From an uncultured Planctomycetaceae bacterium (GTDB lineage Bacteria; Planctomycetota; Planctomycetia; Pirellulales; Thermoguttaceae): DNA of 6,047 bases. Position 1 is the stretch's first letter. Each line of letters opens with the position of its first letter. The notes beneath the pieces are model-generated. The model was given only the letters and a program-made list of their open reading frames with translations, did no database searches and was not told the origin of the DNA. The stretch lies in NCBI GenBank assembly GCA_947307005.1, contig CAMZHY010000248.1, positions 1 to 6,047 on the forward strand, written 5' to 3'. A program made the translations under genes and the position numbers. Positions 1-5,924 of this stretch are shown piece by piece.

Positions 1-1
1 C

Positions 2-2377
2 GATGCGGGCTACGGCGCTTCGCCTAAAGAAAAAACGCGCGAAAGCGGAACGAGGTCGGGGCTATACGCGGAACAGGAGGAAGCGCTGCGGGACAAAGAA
101 ACTCCGGCGCTCAAAAAGCGGCTGATCGCTTCGATTGGATTTCTGATCGCGCTGACGTACTTTTCAATGGGACATATGGCGTGGGGTTGGACGATTCCGT
201 CCGCCGTTGATAATCCAATGGGAGTCGGCTTGGTCCAATTGTTGCTGACAGTCGCGATTATGGCGATTAACCAAAAGTTTTTTATCAGCGGTTTCAAGAG
301 CCTGTTCCATGGCGCGCCTAATATGGACGCGCTAGTCGCGCTCGGCTCGTCGGCGGCGTTTCTTTACAGCGTCTGCTCGTTGTTTGCCGTCGCGAACGCC
401 TATGCCCAGGCGGACATGGAGTCTGCGGCGAAGTATAGGGACGAACTCTATTTTGATTCCGCCGCGATGATCTTGACGCTGATTACCGTCGGTAAAATGC
501 TCGAAGCTCGTTCTAAGGGCAAAACCACCAACGCGCTGAAAGGCTTGATGAAGCTGGCGCCCCAATCCGCGACGATTCTTGTCAACGGGATCGAACAGGA
601 AGTCGCCGTCGATCAGGTCCAAAAGGACGATATTTTCGTAGTCCGCCCGGGCGAGACGATCCCCGTCGACGGCATCGTCCTCGAAGGCGTCGGCAGCGTC
701 GACGAATCGGCGCTAACCGGCGAGAGTATCCCCGTCGACAAGGGCGTCGACGACAAAACGACGGCGGGAACGCTCAATCTGACCGGATTCTTAAAATGCC
801 GGGCGACGCAGGTCGGCGAAGACACGACCCTTTCAAAGATCATTCAATTGGCGGCGGAAGCGGCGGCGACGAAAGCGCCCGTCGCCAAGGCGGCGGATAA
901 AGTCGCCGCCGTCTTCGCGCCGATCGTCGTCGTCGTGGCGGCGGTTACGTGCGCCGTATGGCTCGCGACGGGTCAAAGCGTCGCGTTCGCGCTCGCAAGG
1001 GGGATTTCCGTACTCGTCGTCAGCTGCCCGTGCGCGCTCGGTCTGGCGACGCCTGCGGCGATCATGGTCGCCGAAGGACTAGGCGCCAAGAATGGCGTTC
1101 TCTTCAAAAACGCCGTCGCTCTTGAAGAAATCGGAAAATCGGAGATCGTCGTCCTCGATAAGACGGGAACCGTAACGACCGGCAAGCCTCAAACGACCGA
1201 TATTATCCCTGAAAAAGGCGTTTCCGAGGCGGAACTGCTGCAATACGGTTATTCTTTAGAGAAGAATAGCGAACATCCTCTCGCCAAGGCAATCGTCGAT
1301 TATTGCCGCGAGAAGAACGTCGCGCCCCTTGAAATCGAGGACTTTCAGGCGCTCCCTGGCAAAGGCTTGAGTGGCAGACACGGCGCCGAAAAGGTTGTCG
1401 CGGGAAGCGGAAAATTCGTCCAATCTCTGGTTGCGTTTTCGCCCGAACTTCAGACCAAAGCGGCGGAACTCGCCAATCAGGGCAAGACGCCCCTCTTTTT
1501 TGCCAAAGACGGAAAGCCGCTCGGCGTCGTCGCCGTCGCGGACACGGTCAAAGAAGACGCTGCGCGGGCGGTCGGGGAACTGCAAGACATGGGGCTTCGC
1601 GTCGTCATGCTGACCGGCGACAACGACCGCGTCGCAAAATCCGTCGGCGCCGAGGTCGGGGTCGACGAGACGATCGCCGAAGTTCTTCCCGACGGGAAGG
1701 AATCCGTCGTTCGCAATCTCAAGGCGAAAGGAAAGGTCGCGATGGTCGGCGACGGCATTAACGACGCGCCGGCGCTAACCCGCGCCGATATTGGCGTCGC
1801 CGTCGGCGCCGGAACCGATATCGCCGTCGACGCCGCCGACGTCGTCCTGATGAAAAGCCGACTCCTCGACGCGCCCGCCGCGATCCGACTCAGTCGCAAG
1901 ACCTTGAAGATCATTCATGAAAATCTTTTCTGGGCGTTCTTTTACAACGCGCTCGGAATTCCGCTGGCCGCCGGCTTCTTTATTCCACTGTTCGGTTGGA
2001 CGTTGGAACCCGTCTTTTGCGCGGTCGCAATGAGTTTGTCCAGTTTCTGCGTCGTCGCCAACGCGCTCCGTTTAAACGGGTTCGATATGTATGACGTCGG
2101 CGACGGTAGAAAGAAGAATCTCAAATCCTGTAAATCAATAGAAACCAAAGAAAGCGAGGAACCGAAGATGAAAAAGACGCTGAAAATCGAAGGGATGATG
2201 TGCCCCCGTTGCGAAGCCCACGTAAAACAGGCGTTGGAAGCCCTTTCCGCCGTGGACGAAGCCATCGCTAGCGCCGCGAAGGGCGACGCGATCGTCTCTC
2301 TGAACGCCGACGTTTCGGACTCCGAACTGAAAGCCGCCGTCGAAGCGGCGGGATATCGGGTAATCAGCGTAGAGTAA
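2..2377 (+). CDS. copA: Copper-exporting P1B-type ATPase, 5' end outside window, with fused C-terminal CopZ-like domain
   Basis: This is a Cu(I)-translocating P-type ATPase of the inner membrane that uses ATP to pump copper out of the cytoplasm. The frame is open to the window's left edge and 791 residues are visible. The first residues (DAGYGAS) look like the last strand of an N-terminal heavy-metal-associated domain, so the true start lies upstream and the Met codon at 167 is internal. In order one sees: the first membrane helices (from about 113), the actuator TGES (716-727), the membrane metal-site CPC (1025-1033), the phosphorylation motif DKTGT (1157-1171), the P1B His-Pro pair (1274-1279), TGDN (1613-1624) and GDGINDAP (1748-1771). 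The last two helices carry YN and MSLSS, the signature of the Cu(I) subclass. A linker rich in Lys and Glu then leads to a second metal-binding domain with GMMCPRC. All key residues are present. The family and copper specificity are well supported; the direction of transport (export) is inferred from the subclass. Confidence 0.96.
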   Translation, partial: DAGYGASPKEKTRESGTRSGLYAEQEEALRDKETPALKKRLIASIGFLIALTYFSMGHMAWGWTIPSAVDNPMGVGLVQLLLTVAIMAINQKFFISGFKSLFHGAPNMDALVALGSSAAFLYSVCSLFAVANAYAQADMESAAKYRDELYFDSAAMILTLITVGKMLEARSKGKTTNALKGLMKLAPQSATILVNGIEQEVAVDQVQKDDIFVVRPGETIPVDGIVLEGVGSVDESALTGESIPVDKGVDDKTTAGTLNLTGFLKCRATQVGEDTTLSKIIQLAAEAAATKAPVAKAADKVAAVFAPIVVVVAAVTCAVWLATGQSVAFALARGISVLVVSCPCALGLATPAAIMVAEGLGAKNGVLFKNAVALEEIGKSEIVVLDKTGTVTTGKPQTTDIIPEKGVSEAELLQYGYSLEKNSEHPLAKAIVDYCREKNVAPLEIEDFQALPGKGLSGRHGAEKVVAGSGKFVQSLVAFSPELQTKAAELANQGKTPLFFAKDGKPLGVVAVADTVKEDAARAVGELQDMGLRVVMLTGDNDRVAKSVGAEVGVDETIAEVLPDGKESVVRNLKAKGKVAMVGDGINDAPALTRADIGVAVGAGTDIAVDAADVVLMKSRLLDAPAAIRLSRKTLKIIHENLFWAFFYNALGIPLAAGFFIPLFGWTLEPVFCAVAMSLSSFCVVANALRLNGFDMYDVGDGRKKNLKSCKSIETKESEEPKMKKTLKIEGMMCPRCEAHVKQALEALSAVDEAIASAAKGDAIVSLNADVSDSELKAAVEAAGYRVISVE
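2168..2377 (+). other. CopZ-like metal-binding domain at CopA C-terminus, with possible independent translation start
   Basis: The last 69 codons of copA encode a complete heavy-metal-associated domain that begins MKKTLKIEGMMCPRC. It contains the MxCxxC copper ligand motif and ends in the usual AGYRV strand. It is in frame with copA and no stop codon separates them. However, the segment starts with ATG and is preceded by GAGGA at 2156-2160, seven bases upstream, which is a good Shine-Dalgarno sequence. Free copper chaperones of the CopZ family have this size. The domain could act as a tethered sensor or donor domain of the pump, be released as a separate chaperone by internal initiation, or both. 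The domain identity is sure; independent translation is an inference. Confidence 0.7.
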
Positions 2378-2742
2378 CCCTAATTCGCGACGGCGGTTAT
2401 ATACGTTCTTTCCCGCGCGATTAACACGCGATGCGTACGCGGCGTTCCCTGCGGCGGCGCCGCCGCAGGTTGAATCGTCCGCCGACGACGCCCACAGCCA
2501 AACATATACGCGCGCAACGTCGCACCCGTCGGCGTCACGCTCCTCTAAAATGAAGGGAAGACGCAAAATCTCAACATAAAAGGAGACTGTTGCGAAGCCA
2601 GACGCCAAAGCGACGATCAGCAATAAAGTTAAATAAGACAGATGAAAAAGCGCCCCGTTTCATAACAGAGACGTTTAGTCAAGTTGTTTTACAAATATCC
2701 CTCAAATTCAAGATAAAACCTAAATCGACCATCCTTTGAAGC
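2378..2742. other. Intergenic stretch with no convincing gene
   Basis: About 365 bases lie between the copA stop and the terminator hairpin. The left half (to about 2560) is GC-rich and contains a 22-base perfect palindrome. The right half (about 2560-2745) is AT-rich. Two weak coding possibilities were examined. One is a - strand frame with a hydrophobic stretch, about 2381-2650, that has no ATG start. The other is a + strand TTG-initiated 49-codon frame from 2590 behind AAAAGGAG, with only four bases of spacing and no recognisable product. Neither is called as a gene. No tRNA, riboswitch or clear promoter was recognised. Confidence 0.5.
2448..2469. repeat. 22-base perfect GC-rich palindrome downstream of copA
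   Basis: The arms CCTGCGGCGGC and GCCGCCGCAGG are exact reverse complements with no spacer, starting 71 bases after the copA stop codon. In RNA it could fold into a nine-pair stem with a four-base loop. No run of T follows on either strand, so it is not a classical intrinsic terminator. It may limit 3' decay or help stop copA transcription, or it may be a protein-binding site. The structure is seen directly; its function is unknown. Confidence 0.6.
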
Positions 2743-2774
2743 AAAACCAGCCGCCAAGGTTTCCCCGGCGGCTG
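2743..2774 (-). terminator. Intrinsic terminator hairpin after the toxin-antitoxin genes
   Basis: An eight-pair stem, CAGCCGCC (2748-2755) and GGCGGCTG (2767-2774), encloses an 11-base loop. Read on the - strand it is followed by GTTTTGC and lies 36 bases after the stop of the PIN gene, as expected for its terminator. On the + strand it is followed by ATTCTCTTTT, so it could also stop transcripts coming from copA. Confidence 0.75.
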
Positions 2775-2809
2775 ATTCTCTTTTAAACGTCCTATTCTCT
2801 TCCACTTCT

Positions 2810-3214
2810 CTAGTCTAGTTCCAAAAACGCGGCGGGCGAAACGATCAAGGGTCGTGTGATTCCCGATTCAAGGAGGTCTTTATCTCCCGTTAGGAGAACG
2901 TCGGCGTCGGCGTGAAGAGCCGCTCTGTAAATAAGACGATCCGCTGAATCCCTGATTAAAAACTCCGCCGCAGTTGATTCCTCTGGAATCGGAACGACTT
3001 TTAAAATCAAAGAAGCCTTGGTCCAAAATCTCTTTAACGCGTCGAGTTTATCCGGCGATTTCCGAAGAAAAGCCTTGTGAAGTTCCGCAATGTTTTGTTC
3101 GGAAATCAGCCCGACGTTAGGCGGCGTGATCGCCTTAAAGTAAGCGCGGTTCACTGTTCCCGAAGGCGCAAAAATCGCGGAATAAAGTATGTTCGAGTCG
3201 ATAAAAACCCTCAT
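2810..3214 (-). CDS. PIN-domain ribonuclease, putative VapC-like toxin
   Basis: This is a 134-residue protein that fills the length of a single PIN domain. It starts MRVFIDSNILYSA, with the first acidic metal ligand at Asp6. Others appear at Glu44 (NIAELHKA), Asp89 and Asp92 (RDSADRLIY), and Asp111 and Asp113 (LTGDKDLL). This set of acidic residues binds Mg or Mn in PIN nucleases, and the late DxxD and TGDKDLL pattern fits the PIN_3 / COG1569 group of presumed toxin components. Such proteins usually cleave RNA and are held inactive by an antitoxin encoded just upstream. Here the start codon overlaps the stop of the AbrB-like gene by four bases (ATGA), which points to translational coupling. 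Only a weak ribosome-binding site (GGCGAG) is visible. All catalytic positions look intact. The fold is confident; the RNA target and actual toxicity are unknown. Confidence 0.85.
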   Translation of the reverse strand: MRVFIDSNILYSAIFAPSGTVNRAYFKAITPPNVGLISEQNIAELHKAFLRKSPDKLDALKRFWTKASLILKVVPIPEESTAAEFLIRDSADRLIYRAALHADADVLLTGDKDLLESGITRPLIVSPAAFLELD

Positions 3215-3483
3215 GGCGTCTCGCCGCGAATTTCTTTAATAATAGCCATGGCGTCTTCTTCTGATTGAATTCCCAGTCGTTCCGCTTCGCCTTCCATTTC
3301 GCGCTGCAATTCCTTCATCGCCAAAATCGCAGGGTTCTCAATTCTAACCGCCGTCCCTTCAACGACGAAAGAAACGCAATCGCCGACGTTGACCCCGATC
3401 GCTTGAAGAACGTCTTTAGGGACGGCGATTACCCCTCCTTCCATGACGCGAGCGGCGGCGCCGCTGTTTAATGCGTTCGTCAT
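3211..3483 (-). CDS. AbrB/MazE-like DNA-binding antitoxin
   Basis: This is a 90-residue protein. Residues of about 11-50 form an AbrB/SpoVT swapped-hairpin DNA-binding domain: GGVIAVPKDVLQAIGVNVGD followed by a strand pair ending AVRIEN. Residues 51-88 are a charged, Glu-rich helical tail (MKELQREMEGEAERLG), the part that in antitoxins of this type usually wraps and blocks the toxin. It is the upstream gene of a two-gene unit with the PIN nuclease, overlapping by ATGA. Antitoxins of this kind normally repress their own promoter, and two short palindromes lie upstream of its ATG. The ribosome-binding site is poor (GGGA, seven bases before ATG). The domain call is firm; the antitoxin role is inferred from the partner and layout. 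Confidence 0.86.
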   Translation of the reverse strand: MTNALNSGAAARVMEGGVIAVPKDVLQAIGVNVGDCVSFVVEGTAVRIENPAILAMKELQREMEGEAERLGIQSEEDAMAIIKEIRGETP

Positions 3484-3506
3484 TGTAATATCCCGATAAT
3501 GAAGTT

Positions 3507-3522
3507 ATTCTTTCGAAATAAT
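3507..3522. promoter_or_regulatory. Candidate operator palindrome upstream of the antitoxin gene
   Basis: ATTCTTTCGAAATAAT is a 16-base near-palindrome (core TTTCGAAA, with one mismatched pair outside the core). It lies 23 bases before the antitoxin start. Its position suits self-repression by the AbrB-like protein. No binding data or known consensus supports it. Confidence 0.35.
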
Positions 3523-3542
3523 CGTCGCGTCTCGCGATCCAA

Positions 3543-3553
3543 TATACCGTATA
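3543..3553. promoter_or_regulatory. Second candidate operator or promoter palindrome
   Basis: TATACCGTATA is an 11-base palindrome around a single central base, about 60 bases upstream of the antitoxin start. On the - strand the adjoining TATATT resembles a -10 element, but no good -35 partner is seen. It may be an operator, part of a promoter, or chance AT-rich symmetry. Confidence 0.3.
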
Positions 3554-3593
3554 GGATACTCGGAAATGGATTTCTTTGCTACAAGGCGATCGC

Positions 3594-3622
3594 AAAAAAG
3601 TCTTGCGCTGTTGATTTTCAAC
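3594..3622 (-). terminator. Weak possible terminator after nadB
   Basis: On the - strand, downstream of the nadB stop, a five-pair stem (GTTGA and TCAAC around a three-base loop, 3610-3622) is followed ten bases later by a run of six T (3599-3594). The stem is AT-rich and the spacing is too long for a strong intrinsic terminator, so some read-through from nadB into the toxin-antitoxin genes is likely. Confidence 0.3.
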
Positions 3623-3659
3623 TCACGTATCCGCCTTGTTTCAGATTGACGCGCCAACC

Positions 3660-5327
3660 CTATCGCAGTCGGTCGTCGTTGAAGAAGAGCGAATGGATCG
3701 CGGGCGCTTCGGGGTCGAAGGGGCCGCAGTCGCTACGGTTATGACCGCCGCGCGTTTCGCGGCGTTCGAGCGCGCCCTCGACGACGAGCCGCGAGACGAG
3801 GAGCATATTCTGCGCCTCCCACGCTTCGACCGTCGAAAACTGCTTCGTCCAGAGAATCTTCGACCACGACTTAATGCTTTCGAGCGCGTCTTTCAGGTCG
3901 GTCTCGTTGCGGACGACGCCGCATTCGCGCTGCATCGCGCTCTTGAGCGAGTTGCGAACGTCCGTGACGTCGAGCGACCCGTCGCTCCGACGCTCCGCGT
4001 TGATCGGCGGGTTCTCCAGCGGCAGCGCGCGGTATTCGTCCGGTTCCGACGCCGCGATCTCGCCCGCAAGACGCCCCGTCGTCTCCCCGTAAACGAGCGC
4101 CTCCAGCAGACTGTTCGACGCGAGCCGGTTCGCCCCGTGCAGCCCCGTGCTCGAAACTTCGCCCGCCGCCCAGAGGCCGCGAACCGACGTTCGCCCCGAC
4201 TGGTCGACGAGGACGCCGCCCATCGCGTAATGCGCGCCGGGCCGCACCGGGATGCGGTCTTTCGTAATATCGACGCCAAATTCGGCGCAGAGTCCCGCGA
4301 TGCCGGGGAAGCGTTGGCGGCTCCAATCGGCGTCCTTGTGGGTGAGATCGAGGAAGACGTTCGACGACTTCGTCTTCGCCATCTGCTTGACGATCGAACG
4401 GCTCACGACGTCGCGCGGCGCGAGTTCGCCGCGTTCGTCGTAGTCGGGCATGAAGCGATACCCGTTCTTATCGACGAGGAGCGCCCCTTCGCCGCGCATC
4501 GCTTCCGTGATAAGACTCCGGCTTCCGCCCGCGATGTACAGAACCGTCGGGTGAAACTGGATGAACTCAAGGTCGCGGCAGACCGCGCCGGCGCGAAACG
4601 CGAGCGCGACTCCGTCCCCCGTCGCGCACGACGGGTTCGTCGTCTCGCGGTAGATCTGCCCGAGTCCGCCCGTCGCGAGAATCGTCTGCTTCGCCCAGAC
4701 GAGTTCGATCTCGCGCTCTTTCTCCCAGAACACGACCGCGCCGCGACAGAACCCGTCGTTCGTCAGCAGGTCGAGCGTAAACGTATCTTCCCAGATGCGA
4801 ATGTTCGGACGCCGCCGCGCCTCTTCGATCGTCGCGCGCATGATCTCGGCGCCCGTCGAGTCGCCGTTCGCATGAAGGATGCGGAAATGGTCGTGCCCCC
4901 CTTCCCGCCCGAGCAGCACGTCGCCCTTCTCGTCGCGGTCGAAGCGCGTCCCGTAACTCAGGAGTTTGCGCACCTCGTCGGGCCCGCGGCGCACGATCAT
5001 TTCGACCGTCTCCTTGTCGCAGAGCGCGCCCCCCGCGATCAGCGTGTCCTTCACGTGGTTCTCAAACTTGTCTTCCGGCACGTCCCAGACCGTCGCGATC
5101 CCGCCCTGCGCCTTCATGCTGTTGGAAACGTCGAGCCCCGCCTTGCACACGACCAAAACCTTGAGCGACGGATCGACCGCCAGCGCCGCCGTCAGTCCGG
5201 CGAGCCCGCCGCCGACGATCAGCACGTCCGTAAAGAAATGCGGGTGCAGCTTCGCGTGAAAAGGCGCGAGGTATCGCGGAACGTTGGAAATGTGAATTTC
5301 ACGGTTTGTTCCCGGAGCGTTAATCAT
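3660..5327 (-). CDS. nadB: L-aspartate oxidase (FAD-dependent)
   Basis: This cytoplasmic flavoenzyme oxidises L-aspartate to iminoaspartate, the first step of de novo NAD synthesis; NadA then makes quinolinate. The 555-residue length fits the family (E. coli NadB is about 540). The FAD-binding motif GGGLAGLTAA is at residues 39-48, followed by SMKAQGGIA (70-78), GREGGHDHFRILHA (140-153), ATGGLGQIYRETTNP (218-232), FHPT (258-261), RGEGA (278-282), LAPRD (302-306) and GLHGANRLASNSLLE (395-409). Recalled E. coli active-site residues His244, Arg290, His351 and Arg386 correspond to His259, Arg305, His366 and Arg401 here, all at a constant offset of 15, and Glu121 corresponds to Glu142. This separates it from succinate dehydrogenase and fumarate reductase flavoproteins. 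The C-terminal helical part with ETRGGHNR is complete. About 32 residues precede the Rossmann strand, including RYLAPFHAKLHPHFFTD. The start is the only upstream ATG, with a weak AGAAAG site. nadA and nadC are not nearby. Confidence 0.96.
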   Translation of the reverse strand: MINAPGTNREIHISNVPRYLAPFHAKLHPHFFTDVLIVGGGLAGLTAALAVDPSLKVLVVCKAGLDVSNSMKAQGGIATVWDVPEDKFENHVKDTLIAGGALCDKETVEMIVRRGPDEVRKLLSYGTRFDRDEKGDVLLGREGGHDHFRILHANGDSTGAEIMRATIEEARRRPNIRIWEDTFTLDLLTNDGFCRGAVVFWEKEREIELVWAKQTILATGGLGQIYRETTNPSCATGDGVALAFRAGAVCRDLEFIQFHPTVLYIAGGSRSLITEAMRGEGALLVDKNGYRFMPDYDERGELAPRDVVSRSIVKQMAKTKSSNVFLDLTHKDADWSRQRFPGIAGLCAEFGVDITKDRIPVRPGAHYAMGGVLVDQSGRTSVRGLWAAGEVSSTGLHGANRLASNSLLEALVYGETTGRLAGEIAASEPDEYRALPLENPPINAERRSDGSLDVTDVRNSLKSAMQRECGVVRNETDLKDALESIKSWSKILWTKQFSTVEAWEAQNMLLVSRLVVEGALERRETRGGHNRSDCGPFDPEAPAIHSLFFNDDRLR

Positions 5328-5372
5328 GACGGCGCTTTCTACTGTTTTCTAAAACACTCTAAACAAGATTTA

Positions 5373-5507
5373 CTAAGGAGTCGGCATATGGGGAAAAGCG
5401 ACCTCCTTGGCTGGCGTTTTCAAGTCGCAACCAATCCCAAGGAGTCCCTCGCCAAGCCTGCCTAAGACTTTTGATTGTAAGTCTCCGATTGGTTCTTTAC
5501 AAGTCTT
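5373..5507 (+). other. Stretch of mutually exclusive complementary segments (possible structured leader RNA)
   Basis: Between nadB and the IS, CTCCTTGG at 5403-5410 is an exact complement of CCAAGGAG at 5437-5444. It also pairs, with one G-U, with CTAAGGAG at 5373-5380, which contains the ribosome-binding site of the small ORF. Further on, AAGACTT (5464-5470) can pair with AAGTCT (5479-5484) or AAGTCTT (5501-5507), and TTGTAA (5475-5480) can pair with TTACAA (5497-5502). Such alternatives are typical of leader or attenuator RNAs. No known riboswitch was recognised and short complementarities may arise by chance, so the functional reading is tentative. Confidence 0.3.
5388..5465 (+). CDS. Possible 25-residue small protein or leader peptide, unknown function
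   Basis: ATG at 5388 is preceded by AAGGAG at 5375-5380 with seven bases of spacing, the best Shine-Dalgarno sequence in this part of the window. The frame reads MGKSDLLGWRFQVATNPKES and five more residues (LAKPA), then TAA. Codon third positions are G/C-rich, like the neighbouring real genes. There is no membrane segment, no metal motif and no run of a single amino acid to suggest a classical amino-acid attenuator. It is divergent from nadB (60 bases between starts) and stops about 70 bases before the probable IS end. It could be a leader peptide, an orphan small gene, or the start of a gene whose remainder was displaced by the insertion. I do not recognise it. Confidence 0.35.
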   Translation: MGKSDLLGWRFQVATNPKESLAKPA

Positions 5508-5579
5508 GCCGTCGATATTTTGAGGATTCTATTAAGGGCGTGTTGATACAATTGAATAAAATGGCTACTGTCGTTCATT

Positions 5580-5924
5580 ATGAAACTAACAGAAGCCGAA
5601 TACAATCGTATAAAAGACTTGCTTCCTCTTCAACGAGGTAATGTTCGAGTCGATAACCTCACGTTTTTAAACGCGATCCTTTACGCTTTGGAAAACGGTT
5701 GTAAATGGCGAGCATTACCGAAGGAATACGGTCAATGGTCGACAATTTACAAACGCTTTCGACGTTGGTCTGAAAACGGCGTCTTAGACCGTGTTTTTAC
5801 TGCGTTGAACGAGGAACGTTTAAAAGACGCCGACGTCTCCGTTCTGTCTTTAGACTCGACCTGTATCAAAGCGAATCCAGACGCTGCCGGCGCTTTAAAA
5901 AAACGGAAAACAGTCGCTCGGTAA
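5580..5924 (+). CDS. IS5-family transposase, N-terminal frame (orfA)
   Basis: This 114-codon frame encodes the N-terminal part of an IS5-family (IS427-like group) DDE transposase: MKLTEAEYNRIKDLLPLQRG, then a helix-turn-helix-like domain with LNAILYALENGCKWRALP and YGQWSTIYKRFRRW (about residues 30-63), the so-called DUF4096 region. It then has NGVLDRVF and LSLDSTCIKANPDAAGALK, where Asp92 is the probable first catalytic acidic residue. The last residues (KRKTVAR) are out of register with the family: the conserved continuation is found in another frame from 5899. The start at 5580 matches the usual N-terminus of these proteins, though no clear ribosome-binding site precedes it. Alone this piece lacks the rest of the catalytic triad. 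Confidence 0.9.
   Translation: MKLTEAEYNRIKDLLPLQRGNVRVDNLTFLNAILYALENGCKWRALPKEYGQWSTIYKRFRRWSENGVLDRVFTALNEERLKDADVSVLSLDSTCIKANPDAAGALKKRKTVAR
5897..5903 (+). other. Seven-A run, probable frameshift site in the transposase
   Basis: The codons TTA AAA AAA place a run of seven A at the junction between the two transposase frames. The conserved sequence (KNGKQS) resumes directly after a TAA at 5896-5898 in the +1 frame, so the shift must happen at or just after the A run. It may be programmed ribosomal or polymerase slippage, or an ordinary indel mutation in a homopolymer. Confidence 0.6.

Noticed and set aside
167..169. ATG at 167 as the copA start codon
   Set aside because: The frame upstream is open to the window edge and encodes typical ATPase sequence including the first membrane helix and the end of a metal-binding domain, so the real start is outside the window.
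1477..1914. A 145-codon - strand frame inside copA
   Set aside because: It is low-complexity in Ser, Ala and Thr and antisense to conserved ATPase motifs, so it is a shadow of copA.
2590..2740. TTG-started 49-codon frame behind AAAAGGAG on the + strand
   Set aside because: Spacing to the start is only four bases, the start is non-ATG, and the product (basic, Lys- and Ser-rich) resembles nothing known; it also lies in AT-rich non-coding style DNA.
3499..3744. 81-codon + strand frame between the antitoxin gene and nadB
   Set aside because: It has no ribosome-binding site, no recognisable motif, overlaps the 3' end of nadB on the other strand and covers the probable antitoxin promoter.
3871..4326. 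151- and 128-codon - strand frames inside nadB
   Set aside because: They are out-of-frame readings of nadB, dominated by Arg, Gly and Ala, with no domain.
3636..5465. A 609-codon open frame on the + strand opposite nadB
   Set aside because: It is almost wholly antisense to nadB, which has all family motifs. Its protein is rich in Arg, Val, Asp and Ala with no recognisable domain, as expected from the complement of GC-rich codons. Only its last 25 codons, beyond nadB, have a ribosome-binding site and are considered separately.
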